Shown here piece after piece: positions 10,705-22,196 of a stretch of DNA of 64,000 bases. The stretch spans positions 16,430,001 through 16,494,000 of the forward strand of contig NC_088786.1 in NCBI RefSeq assembly GCF_949628265.1. Reading direction: 5' to 3'. Source of the DNA: Cloeon dipterum (Eukaryota > Arthropoda > Insecta > Ephemeroptera > Baetidae). A model generated the notes under the pieces. It did no database searches, had not been told where the DNA came from, and was given only the letters and a program-made list of their open reading frames with translations. Position 1 is the first letter of the stretch. Each line of letters begins with the position of its first letter. The translations under genes were made by a program, and so were the position numbers.

Positions 10705-13700
10705 TTAGGAGAGGGACTCCTCGTGCAGCAGGGTGGTGCCCTCGACCTCCTGCACCAGCTTGGTCAGCTCTGACTGGTCAAAATCTTCAAACGTGTTCTG
10801 CTCGTTGACAGCGCCAAAGTCGGCGCCAATGCCCTGGAAGACAGCCTGGTCGTCGGCGCCGAACGTGCCCGGCGCGTCCATCAGGTCAGTGAGGTTGCGG
10901 CGGGCGGCGTGGTCGCCAAATTCACCGGCCGGCTGGTTGATGGCGTTGAGCGTGAGCTGTGAGATGACCGGGTCCTGCTCGTTGACCACCGGTGTGCTGG
11001 GGTAAGAGCGTGACGATGCCGCCGCTGGCTCAGCGAGCAGTGACGGCAGAAGCGTCGGCCCACCCAGCTCAGTGACCGGCGTGTTGGGGAACGAACGCGA
11101 GTTGAAAGTGCCGCCGACCGTGGCGCGCGCTGCCTCGTCCAGCAGCGCCTGGTCCTCCAGTAGGATCTGCAGCGTCTCGCTGGTGTCGAAGTCGTTGAAC
11201 TCGGACGGTACGGGCGTGGCCGCGATTGACGAAGGTGTCGTCTGCAGCATCTGGTGCAGCGGCACAGACTGCGAGCGGAACTGCTGCATGCCGGGGTCCG
11301 AGAGGAACGTGTCCTGTCCGAGAAGGTCGAACAGTGGCAGTTGCTGGGCCGACGTGTGGCGTTGCCGGCCGTCTGGCGGTGCCAGCATCGGCGACAGCGA
11401 CGCCGCGCTCAGACTCAGTGGCGCCGGGCCCGAGAAGTTGCGGCCGCGAACCGTCAGGTTCGGCTTGGGTGCTGAGCTGTGCCGTGTTCGCGACGGGTAG
11501 ATGAACTGCTGGCCAGAGTTGTTGCGCGAGCGCGGCACTGGCGTGTTGGCCGGCGACACAAACGGGCTGGCCGACGTAGCCGTCGACGCCGGAGACGGCG
11601 GCGGCGCCTGCAGCACGCCAGGCACTGCGTCATCTGGCGAGATGGGCAGGAAGTTGAAGACGCGCCGCCGGGTGTTCGGACTTGCTGGCACTGTGTCAAA
11701 CGTCGGGTTCTCGAAACTCACGCGCCGCTTTGTGTTCTCTTTGATGACGCGCTCGTTTCCCTCGAGCAGCCGCCGTAGCTGCGAGATTTTTGCTGGCTCT
11801 TCGTTCACGACTGCTTGCACTGGCGGCTCTGGATTTGTGGCTGTGAATATTATTAAACCATTTTAGGACATATTTCACAAAAGCTATGACGTAAAAAGTA
11901 AGGGCGGTTAAAAGCAGGGTTAATATATTTTTTCATGAAATAAATAAAACAATAATTTTTAGGAATTCCTGCGTATTTTAAAATTTCACCGGAAAATTTC
12001 TTTATTTTGCACTAATAGTAAGGCGGAAAGTACTATATTTTCCTTTTAAAAAGTATTAAACATATTTTTTTATAAATCAGTCACTCAATATAATATTGAG
12101 ATACTTGCGACTTTCGTCAAACACAGGCTTGTAGTTACGAAAACGCAAAAAATTGCGGAAATACCCATAAATTAAAATTGATAAGAAAATTTAGTTGATT
12201 TTTCAAGATGGTTTTTCAACCGTGAATAAAAGGGTAATTTTTACAGGAATCATGTCAATCCTATAAAATATTATGTTGGCCCCTAATGTTTTAATCTACT
12301 CGATTTAGTGCTCATGTTCATGAATGGATGTTTGTCTTTTATGATTCTATGATGAAATAATCTCTGTACACGATCATGTTACTCTTTGGAAATAATTTCT
12401 CTGTGTTAATAGAAACAGTGCAATGATTTAAAACTACAAGCAAGGGATTCGTAATTCCTAAATTGCAATAAATTGATTTAACTCTGGACTCTTAACTTGA
12501 AACTCCTACAGTTTTTATCTAAAATTTTTGTGAAACATAATCATAAACGAAGTTTATTTCTGACGCAAGAAAGGTAATTGTCAAAATTTGAATTAGTTTA
12601 GAAATTTCGTTGGATCAAACTTTAATTATTACTAATTATTATTTCCAAGAAAAAAACTGCATTAATATGTACAACTGATAATATGAAAAAAATGTTATAT
12701 CCTAAAACACTAGCTAAATTGATTTGATTTTGTAGAGTATTTAAACATGGTTAATGAGTTAGTGGTTTAACTGAACAAATAAATAAATTAAAAAGGAGAG
12801 ATTAGTTCTCACTTCCAAACATTAATTAGGATTTAAGCTATTCAGTGACACTATTTCTTAATGACACCAGTGTCATCCTGTTTTTTCTAAATTTTATATG
12901 ATAATTTTTTCATAATTGAATTCCTTTTTCTTAAAATTTAATTTTGTACTAGGAGTAACATAATTTTCACTGCAACTGATTGTGTTCAATTACTATTTAA
13001 AAATTTGACGCAGTTATACTCACTTGTGGCAGGCGAATCAGACGTGTGGAAGTAGGTCATAAGCTCATGATCCTCTTGCTCCTGCGAATTTCCGCCGTTC
13101 AAATAATCGTCTATTGCACTCTGCTCCAAGTTGGGCATCCCAATCGACTCGTTTATCAGTTCACCCGTGTTGAGCTCATTGAAGAAATTCGCCTCTTCAC
13201 CAGCGTCCAGCGGCGGTTCTGGTTTCGGCTGGATGCGTTTGTACTTTTTGTTCTGCTGCTGCTGTATCGGTTGATTCTGTTGAGGAGGTTGCTGCTGCTG
13301 CTGCTGTTTTGATGGAGAGATCAGTATAAGTTTATTCGTTGAGGCAGTGCTTCCGCTGTTTGTGTTGGGGGCTGGAGTTGCTGCAGTCGAGGTGGAGAGT
13401 CGAGGAATCATCATCTTGGTGGTCGGCGTCGTAGGCGCCGGTGACACTGATGATGACGACGCTGACGGAGAGGGGCGCTTCTTTGAATCGGACCGCCTGA
13501 CTGGGGAATCGATGCTGTTGCGACCATTTTTGAGCCTTTGTCTCTTGCAGCCGGAAGCTGGTCGGACGGCTACTTCGGTTTTGTCACTGTCTTGACTATT
13601 TTTCCGCTTTGACGGCTCCTTCTCCACCAGTTTCCTCTCAAACTGAGCGTCTCTCTCTTTAGCTGCTAACATGTGGGCAGCTGAGTCTTCCTCTTCGTTG

Positions 13701-14837
13701 GTTTCAGAGGTGGCCGAGAGCAGGGCGAATGCTGCCACGGAGCGGCCGTCCACGCACATCTTGTCCACCAAGTGTGACGCTAGTTCACGCAAGCTGCTGA
13801 AGTTCTCTCCCAGCAATTTCTGCGCCCACTCTCGAATCAAGAATGAGGCGGCAGCTTCCAAATTCGAGTCACCCTGCAAAGACAAAAACACAGATATATA
13901 AATATGCAAATGTTTTTTTAAGAAGTGTACCTTTTCTGTGGATGGTAACTCCGAATCACAACCCAAATCTGGCAGCATTGGCCTGTCGAGTCGCATCCTT
14001 TTGCACAAGCCAGCGTAGCAGTATCTAGAGTTTCCTCTGGTTCCCAGACGTCGGGGTCTCACTCGTGGAAAAACCTGTTTCATCACTTTGCCAAAGTCAG
14101 CTGTTGACAAGTGCTTCATGCTGTTTGTTTCGCAGTAGGCCCTGAATTGTGGCGGAAGAGTGAGTCAAAAAGGTATGATCGAGGCGAAATACTGCTCTTA
14201 CATGTATTCATCGTACACCTCCTGCTTTGGCATGGAAACGTCAGGGTCCTCAGTCAAGTGAGTCTTGATCCAGGTGATGGTTTGCTGGATTTCGTGTCTG
14301 GTGCCCAGCGGATTGATTGGTTGCCTCAGAGGGTCAGTCTGCGGGAGTCCACCTCCGTTTTTGACAGCGCCAGGTAATTTCAGGTACAAAAGCATCTTTT
14401 CTTGGGCAGACAGCAACTGCACTTGGGACAACAGCATGTCCACGGTGCGTTTTGATTCAGGGCTGAAAAGAAGAGAGTGCGAGATGAGTGACGGTACGTT
14501 CGCAAAAGGTCACAGGAAAACAATGGCAAAAGGGTCGTGAGACGAACCTGGCGCTTTCCTCCAGGAACTGCTGCAATTTAGCAGACTTCCCCCCGAGAAA
14601 GGAGGACGATGGGGATGCTGTTGAAGCCTCCTGGTGAAAACCGTTCGTCGACTGCTGTGTGGCATGCTTGAAGAGTCGAGTCTCGAGATCAATAGACTGC
14701 ATTGTTTCGCTCTTGACTGGGGCTGCATTTTGCTGGTGCTGAATTGGCGATTGCGGCAGCGTCCTCATCGGCAGCGTCTCTTGTTTTATGTGCAGCGGTT
14801 GCCCCAGCGTCAGCGTGCGTCGCTGCGTCGCCGCCAT
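10705..14837 (-). CDS. RFX7: RFX7-like winged-helix transcription factor
   Basis: Exons in order: 14837-14548, 14462-14202, 14141-13931, 13873-13024 and 11840-10705, giving 915 aa with all phases closing. RFX proteins bind X-box DNA in the nucleus through a winged helix. The RFX DNA-binding domain spans roughly residues 158-232 and includes FGKVMKQVFP and RRLGTRGNSRYCYAGL. It is preceded by a helical segment (EKMLLYLKLPG) typical of the RFX5/RFX7 branch. The middle is low-complexity with a short poly-Q run and basic patches. The C-terminal exon carries the RFX7-type block NTRRRVFNFLPISP followed by SPFVSPANTPVPRSRNNSG. The last intron (1183 nt) is unusually long for this window. The gene is head to head with TEX9. 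RFX7 rather than RFX5 is favoured by length and the C-terminal motifs. Confidence 0.9.
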
Positions 14838-15354
14838 CCCTAATTTTCACCGTGGAACAAAGCGAAAAACCTTCTCATTTGGCTGGGCAAACTGTGCCCG
14901 ACCATTTTGTCATTGCCATCAGCTGGGCATGGGCAACTTGTTAAAGAGAAAAAGCTGCTACTCGGTCCGTCGATAACTACAGCTGAGCTTTAAAGCTCTC
15001 GTGTGATTGGCCGACGGTCTGAATCGATGCTGCTTGTTGGCCAGCCTACACTTAGCTTGTCTAATGGTTGATTCGCAAATTTGCATAAGGGAACGCTATT
15101 GCAGGCGCGTTTGTAGCGACTTGCAAATTAAACACAGCTTGTATTGTCTCTAGTTGTAATTGAATACGGTACCTCAGAGCACTGACTGAGTGGCCATACC
15201 AGATGTCTAGCTGGTCTGCTCGCGAAAATGGCAAAACAGCGTGAAAGATGCACAAGCTGCTCGGTCGCTATCGGTGCCGTAAAATGGCTTTTGTTGCTAG
15301 GGCGGCGGGAAAGCAGCAAAAAATCCATTCCTATGGTCTCCTGTTAATATAGCC
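14838..15354. promoter_or_regulatory. Shared divergent promoter region, RFX7 / TEX9
   Basis: 517 bp separate the two start codons of the head-to-head genes, so both promoters and 5' UTRs must be here or overlap. A GTTGCTAG at 15293-15300 resembles one half of an RFX X-box, but the second half is not convincing. No TATA box is obvious. Confidence 0.55.
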
Positions 15355-16635
15355 ATGGAAGGGAACATGCTCAAAAGGGATGAGCAACAATTCCAGATAA
15401 ATGAAGAGCTGGAATTAAGAACGAGACTGCTGATGAAAGAGGCAGAATGCATTCTGAAGGTTGAAATGCGATTTATTATTTAGCAATTTCCTTTATTCTT
15501 TAAAATTTAATTGTTTTGTCAAAATATATAGAGCTCACACATTTCTTTAGCATAGAAACCATATTTAAAATTTATCTATTTTAAAAATATTAAAACCATG
15601 GCTGCGATTCGTCCACTTGCAGGAAACTCCTGGACAACTCAAGAAGGACAACGCTCAACTGTCGGATATTGCTTCTAAAATATATATACCGATCACTGTC
15701 GGGTGCGTGCTATCTTTCCACACAAATAATCGATCATCATCTTAACCCACAAAATTTTATAATCGTAGTTAATGAACAAAAAAAATTTCCAGAGTTGAAA
15801 ATAACGACCTTCCCAAAAAAAGCGCTGAGAAACCTCTAACTTCGCATAACGATTTCCATTCAGAACCAGAGTTGAGGTTCCTTCGAGCCAAAGTAAATAT
15901 CCTGGCAGCTGAGATCGAAAAGCTTAAAGACGATGGGATAAAAAAGGTTTAAATAATTATAGCCCTTCCAAGTCCCAGCTCGATAAGTTGCAATTTAAGG
16001 TCGATGAGCTGAAGTTGATGGACTCAAATTTGCAATCGCTGAAAGAGGAGCGGAACAAAGCAACGCAACAACTGTCGGTGGCCGAAAATAAAGTGGCGAG
16101 AGCGCAAAATGCGCTCTCTGAACAATCCAACAGCATGAAAATGCTTGAGTCGATTAAAACCAAACTGACACACGTAAGAGGGCAACTAAAGTCCCTATAG
16201 ATGTAGCAAACGTTTCTGTAACAGGATTTAGCAGCGGCCAAGAAAGAGGCGAAATTGTCCTCTCAGCACGCTACGACGATGGAGCTAAGAATGAATAGAG
16301 CGCTGGAAGAAGTTGAAAATTTGAAAACAGCATTACATATGAGAAGAGGACAGGATAAGGTAATGCCTATTTATCCAATTTTAACAGTGCAGCAGAAGTA
16401 TTTAATTGATTTCCAGGAGGAGCAGGAAATGCAGAGAAAAACGCTGGAGAGCCAAACTGCAATGATCCAGAAACTGGAACGGCAGCAGGCAGAATTAGTC
16501 ATGGCTTTCCGCAGACAACTTGTGCTTTGCCATAACCTGCAAAGGCAGAAGGAGCTTCTGGCCGCCACTGCGGCACTGAACATTGCGGACTCAAAATTTA
16601 CCGACATGCTGCAAGGCACACGGAGCAATCAGTAA
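15355..16635 (+). CDS. TEX9: TEX9-like coiled-coil protein
   Basis: Exons 15355-15459, 15623-15702, 15793-15946, 15979-16173, 16225-16359 and 16417-16635 give 295 aa with phases closing. Almost the whole protein is predicted coiled coil, rich in E, K, Q and L heptads. The C-terminal block (ERQQAELVMAFRRQL, then LQRQKELLAATAAL and FTDMLQG) follows the pattern of the conserved TEX9 C-terminus (a K-Q-K-L / LKRQK / F-x-x-x-L series). TEX9 is a testis- and cilium-associated coiled-coil protein whose biochemical role is little known. This copy is shorter than vertebrate TEX9 (about 390 aa), mostly at the N-terminus. Its acceptor for exon 4 was chosen at 15978 because the upstream AG would give an early stop. 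Partner RFX7 lies 517 bp away on the other strand. Confidence 0.8.
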
Positions 16636-17120
16636 TTAAACTTCAGTCGATTCTATTTACAATTAAATTTATTCGATTTGTGAAAATCATTGTTTGGGGG
16701 AAAGATTTGATTTTTAAAATTGCAAGGACACCGCAAAACAAAAAAATAAGTGCATTGACAATTAACAAATAAATCGAAAAGAAATACGTTTTTTTTTAAT
16801 TTGTATCACCCTGACCTCTGCAATTATGACTTTTTTTTAGACAAACCTTTTGTTCTCCTGGGCATAACATTAATCTGTCCCGAGTTTCGCTAAACTAGAT
16901 GAGATTAAGTGGGTAAAAACTATAGGCGCACATGTACGTTTAAGGCAAGATATAAATTAGCTTTAGAGGCTGCCGCAAAAAGCAAATATGAGGCTGTTCA
17001 GTTCATCAGTTAGGTAGCCAGCCACCTTGAAACTCAACTGCTCCAATTTAGATAAAATAGTTTTTATGGTTAGATAATTTTGAATTCAAATCCTTTCCTT
17101 TTAGCACCCTCAGTCAAACC
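16636..17120. other. Convergent spacer, TEX9 / Cul1
   Basis: 485 bp of AT-rich sequence hold the 3' UTRs of the two convergent genes. An AAATAAAT polyadenylation-like signal lies near 16766. No coding signal was seen. Confidence 0.6.
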
Positions 17121-20100
17121 TCACGCCAAGTAGCTGTATGTGTCCTTCTGGCCCTCGGTTCGTTCCAGATACTCCTTTTCGATCAATATGTCAATACATT
17201 TCTAAAACAAAACTCAATTAGTATTAAGAAAATCATTGAATATTGAAAATGAGTACCTTAATCACATGAACTCTAGGCTTAAATCTGGGTGAGAGCTGAT
17301 TCAATACTTCTGCAACTAGCTGCTGATGTTTGAGGACCTTCCGCATTTTCATAATTCGCACCACGGCGGCTTGAATGAGGAGTTTCCGGTCTTCCTCAAT
17401 ATGCTTGTGGGTAGCCTCCTCCTCGACTCTCAATTCAGTTTTCATCGGCACGTTGATGTTCACTCGCAATTTTTTGCTACAATAAGATTTGAGAAGTTAG
17501 TGTAAAGATTGAAATTTCTTACATTCAAATTCTAACCACATTTAAATCATATATTGAGCAATATTTATTGATTAATCTTTAACATTATAGATTATTAATT
17601 TATACACAGTGATCTGCTTTTGATATAAACTCATTTTAAATTATGGCGTAGCAACCGCTCGCAGTTAAATTGTAACTATGAAAATGTCTTACTTGTTGTA
17701 ACCCAGGTAGAGAGACATAACCGAACTGCTTTGAAGTTCCGACTCATCTTCCTCTGTGGTCAGCAATTTCGCTCGTAGCAGAATGCACACAACCTGCATA
17801 AAAGGCTACTTAAAAAAGTTCTAACATATTAAAAAAAATCATTACCTGAACCAGAAAATCGTGTTTGATTTGAGTGTGCTCCTCTAGCTGCCCAAGGGTC
17901 CATGAGGAAGCGCTGTTGAACTGCAGAAGCACTGCCATTTGGAAAGTGGATGCTTGCAGCGTATATCTAGAATATAATGCAACATAAGCAACAAAAATGC
18001 GTTGGCCAAAAAGGACGAACCTATTTTTGAAGCAGTTGGTGACCAACTCGCCCTTGGACATGTTGTACAGCCAGCTGAGTTTGCGGCCAGAATGCTGCGC
18101 GCTGTAGAAGTTGGTGAACCTATGGACGCTACGCTCCAGCTCCGTGGGGAGTGAAAAGCTGAACGACTGCTGGAAGGGCCAGGAGCCCGAGGACAGCACC
18201 TGGATACTGAAATCGATGTCCGGGGTCTCATTGGTGTTCATTAAATGCTTCCTGAACTGCTCGTTCAAATCTCGTGAAAGACCAATGTCCTGGAACATGC
18301 GTTGCAGCTTTGAAGTGTACTCAAAGCCGCAAGCCTGTTTCAGTTTAGAGATCATTGATGACTCAGCATCATCGCTTGCTGACATGTGCTGAACCAGACG
18401 CTTTGCCAGCATTTTCGAGTAGAACTTCTGGAAGACGTCCTTGTCTTCTATGTACTTGAACACGACCATCTGAAAAACTCTGATCAGACTCGACTCTTTA
18501 CCAACTTTGGCAATGCATCTTACCACTTGGTTCAAGGTATCTTCTAGCTCAGCTTCCTCGGGATTCTTCGAACTCTTCTTCAGCAGGTGGTCGCAGAACT
18601 TTGCCAGCAGCTCTGGCGACTTGGACGATGCGTTGGCACTCCTGGTGACAGCATTGATGTTGATGAATCGCCCACAAGCTTTGTCAAGAGCAGCCACGAA
18701 ACCAGAGTCGTTATTGAACGCGGTCAACACCAACGCGTTGTACTTCTTGTGCACGGCTAACACGGTGCTGACATAAACCTTAGGGTCCTGGAATGAGTAT
18801 TTCGTTAGAATAAATAAAATTAGGAATAGCTAACAGGGCCTACATTGACAGCAGACTCGCCGCACTTCTCAATGGCTTCCAGGCCTTGAGTGTAAATGTG
18901 TTGCTCAAGCAGAGTGCGCAGCACACCCAGGCCGTCCGCGATTCGAGCCACAAGCGAATACATTCGTCCCAAGTCATCATCCTTGTTCTGGTCAAGGAGA
19001 GCTTTGAACTCTTCATGGAACAGCTCCAAATGCTTCTGGATGAGTTCGTTTTCGCACGTCTTGGCCAGGCGCTCCAAAGTTGTTTCATGCAAGTACACCT
19101 TCACCCTTTTCTGTTCCTCGAGAAGGCGTTGCTCGGCCTAAACAACAGTGTCTTGATCAAACAAGTGAAGAAGCTGGCAACCTATTTGCATTCATCATTT
19201 TACACCATATACAAAATTAAGGACAAAATACCTTCATTACTAGCCCATTAATAGTGAAAGCGTTTTAAAAATTTAACTATTTCTTACATCAAATATTAGG
19301 ATAACAATAAATTTTAATTTGTATTCATTACACTAGCCTTTAGCTCAATAAACGGAAATATTATCCCCGCAGACAAATTTCAAGTCGTTTTATATTAACT
19401 TTTCCAAATATTGGAAACTAATCGTTACTACAATATCATCCAGATTTGGCTGCTCTTTAGTTTAGATGTTGGTAAAAATTTGCTTTCAAAAACTTTGGTT
19501 TAACCTATTCCAACACCGATTATATTGTATTCGCGATATAGTATTTCTTAATTTAAATTTCTGGGATTAGTGGTACACTTTGCAAATTCCGCAATTAAAT
19601 AAAATTGTCCTATGCAAATTTTAAATTTGTATAGGCTAAGTATATCAAATACCTTTTTCATGTACTCGGTGAAAGGATTGTGGAGCAAGAAGTCGCTGCT
19701 TTCCCTAGAGTAGAAATGGGCAGTATCTTCGAAGAAGCGGTCTTCAAATGAATCTTTGTAAACAGAGAGAATCGGCCCTCTGGCTCCAGGGTCCTCATCA
19801 TTGAGCCCAAGCTCAACGTAACAGTTAATGACACCGCTAACCAGTCGAGTATTAATTGTCTCTCCATTGCGTTCACGATCGATGAGTTTCAAAACGGCAC
19901 TGGTCACTTGCTTATTCAACTTGCTGAAGAGGTATTCCCTCCACGTAACAAGGGCTAACTGGTAAATTTCGAAAATCCCCTTTCTTCCTTCCTCACATTC
20001 TCTTCTAACCCAGTGTCTGCAAAATTAATATAATGTAACTAATAGCAACAATGAATCCAATAAAATATTTACCAAATAACTGATTAAAAACAAGTATTTT

Positions 20101-20708
20101 TTTCAAAAAATATTAATTTGAAACCCATAAGGTCCGAGGTGTTAAACCAAACAAACCTATTAAGGTATGCGCAGACACCATTGAGAACCTTGGAGCTAAA
20201 CTGGTACTCTTCCCACTGTCGTGTGTAAAAAGTAAGTACATCTTCATCCATAAGGTCATTTCCATCCTGTGTTAAATTATGAATTTTTCAGTAACATTTT
20301 CAAAAGGATATGGTGGCTCACGCACTTCTAGCAATTTGACAAGATACTTTTTCAGAAAATCCCTAAGCCTCTTGTAGAGTTCCAATCCAACTAACTGGGC
20401 ACCACCAGACATCTGGGTCTTCTTATTCTTGCTGAGAGCCCCTGTTCGGCTCTCGCTTCTGCTTGCACTGTTGTTTTGGTTGACATTCGTGCAGTAATTA
20501 TATACATGCCTGAAAACGAGTGTTTAAGGGATAAATTTACTTAATATAAATTCAATTACGTATAGAGCTCCATGTATCTTGTTTTGGACATTGACTTTCT
20601 GCTGTAAACCTGCTCGATACCTTCCCGCAGGTCACCCCAGATTTGGTCCAGTTCGGTCTGCTTGGACCCTGTGGGCACTTGCTGCTGACTGCTCTTGGCG
20701 GCAGACAT
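17121..20708 (-). CDS. Cul1: Cullin-1, scaffold of SCF ubiquitin ligases
   Basis: Eleven exons: 20708-20560, 20509-20326, 20266-20157, 20016-19653, 19137-18844, 18787-18524, 18469-18021, 17966-17846, 17793-17693, 17476-17257 and 17201-17121. They give 778 aa (human CUL1 is 776). CUL1 bridges SKP1-F-box substrate receptors at its N-terminal repeats to RBX1 at its C-terminal domain. The sequence is CUL1-like throughout, e.g. [39 protein letters not shown]-type and [17 protein letters not shown]. The NEDD8 acceptor lysine is in VRIMKMRK, residue about 722. The C-terminus [19 protein letters not shown] is canonical. The start at 20708 was preferred because a splice acceptor (TTTCAG|GA, exon from 20746) shows the codons further upstream are 5' UTR or intron. 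The intron at 18470-18523 is only 54 nt, has no stop and keeps frame. Confidence 0.96.
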
Positions 20709-22196
20709 CTTCAGATCGTTATTATCAGGCAACCCCACTGCAAATCCTGAAAGAGTGACAAACATGAGTCATTTTGACGAACACTCATTCCGGTCCTTGC
20801 TCCGTCGGGCAATTTCGAATTAAATTACGCAGTGTGCGAGCGAAACAACAAAATGCGGACAGCGAGCCCTTGTGCCTATTGAGTCTGATATTATTGCGAA
20901 AAGGACAAAGAACTTCATTTGACTTCAAACGCTAATGGGAATAGGCGAGAGAAACTAGCTGAAGGCGCTGCGCCAGTGTCCTGAGCACTTCGCACTCCGA
21001 CGATTTAGGTGCTCAGAAAGTGAAATCTATTCCATGCGCTCTACCTCAAGAGTGTATTACGAAAGCACCTTATTAATTTACACCTTTCTAACGAACACGA
21101 GAAGAGTCATACGATTTGGAAAACATGCTTGTTCTTAGCGTGGCAAGCGGACAAACTAGAAAATTAAATTTACGTACGCTTGCCAGATATTTGAATACGG
21201 AAATAAAGCACGGCCTTGCTGATGTAGCCCAAATGTTTATTATAAAATGGCTTTGTTACGCACCGTTCAATTGATCATCAGTCTCAAAAATCTCAGTCTT
21301 GCCGGAGCTCCCTTATATCTGCTGCGTGATTTCACGATTATCAAACAGCAAACTAACACATTACACGAGCATTTGGCCTGTAATTAGGTCTCAGCGCAAA
21401 TAATCTGCAGAACTAGAAGGAAAATCCCGTTCCGTTGTGAGATGTGGTTCTTCCGCAAATGAATTCTTGTCCCAGATGTACTTCAACCTCTTCTCTACTG
21501 CTATAGGCTACCTAGGTTTTTCCGCGAAAATTTAAGTAGTATTGAAAACATTCGAGTAATCTGTTTGCGTTCTCTATCCTTTATCTTGCAAATTTTCCTG
21601 CAGTTTCTATCTACATTCTCTCCCTTGAAACATCAATTCTTGTTTTCGCTTTTCAAACATGAATATTCAGCTATTGTCCAGATTTAAATTGTGAAAAATA
21701 AATCTTTTATCAAAGCACAGAAGTATCGGAAGTATCAAAGTCCTCCAATTCATGAAACTGTAATTCATTGGTGGAATTTTAGCCAATAGAATTATATTTA
21801 TACAAAATTTTACACTATGATTGGCCATTGGGAATGATATTATGATTATGTCGCGCGTTGAGCTGACTGTGCATAGCCATTCATTGGTCCTGTTTCTCCC
21901 GCGAAGCTACGATGCCACCAATAGGGTTTATGAACTGGAGTGATCAAAGACAGGTTCACTTGTCAAACTCCCACTCCCATGTGACGGCCGTGACGACAAA
22001 CAAACCAATAAGCGCAGGTCACATTTTAGTAGCCAAAGCAAGGAAATTCTTGTTCGCTCCACAGGAAAGCACAGAAAGCAAGCAGAGTCAGAGTCGAAAC
22101 AGCTACAGCTACGTAATTTCAACAGACGTAGAAGCGGCCTAATCTAATTGGACTCGAAAGATTGGGATTTTCCATAAATCAATTCCAGCAACCATT
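20709..22196. promoter_or_regulatory. Divergent intergenic region, Cul1 / DAZAP2, with CCAAT cluster
   Basis: 1.5 kb separate the two start codons. A Cul1 5' UTR intron acceptor is at 20747. Eight CCAAT or ATTGG pentamers occur within 265 bp, at 21745, 21767, 21783, 21820, 21827, 21883, 21918 and 22005. About 0.5 would be expected by chance, so this looks like an NF-Y-bound promoter serving DAZAP2 and possibly Cul1. No protein gene was seen. Confidence 0.55.

Noticed and set aside
11072-11866. Several plus-strand open frames of 92-142 codons
   Set aside because: They are antisense shadows of the GC-rich last RFX7 exon, whose own frame has clear RFX7 motifs.
15355-15365. CCATGG at the TEX9 start as an RFX X-box
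   Set aside because: Only the CCATGG centre fits; the outer GTT and AAC halves are missing and it coincides with the start-codon context.
20709-20765. Upstream ATG extending Cul1 by 19 residues
   Set aside because: A splice acceptor at 20747 falls inside it, so those codons are not contiguous in the mRNA; MSAAK matches the family start.
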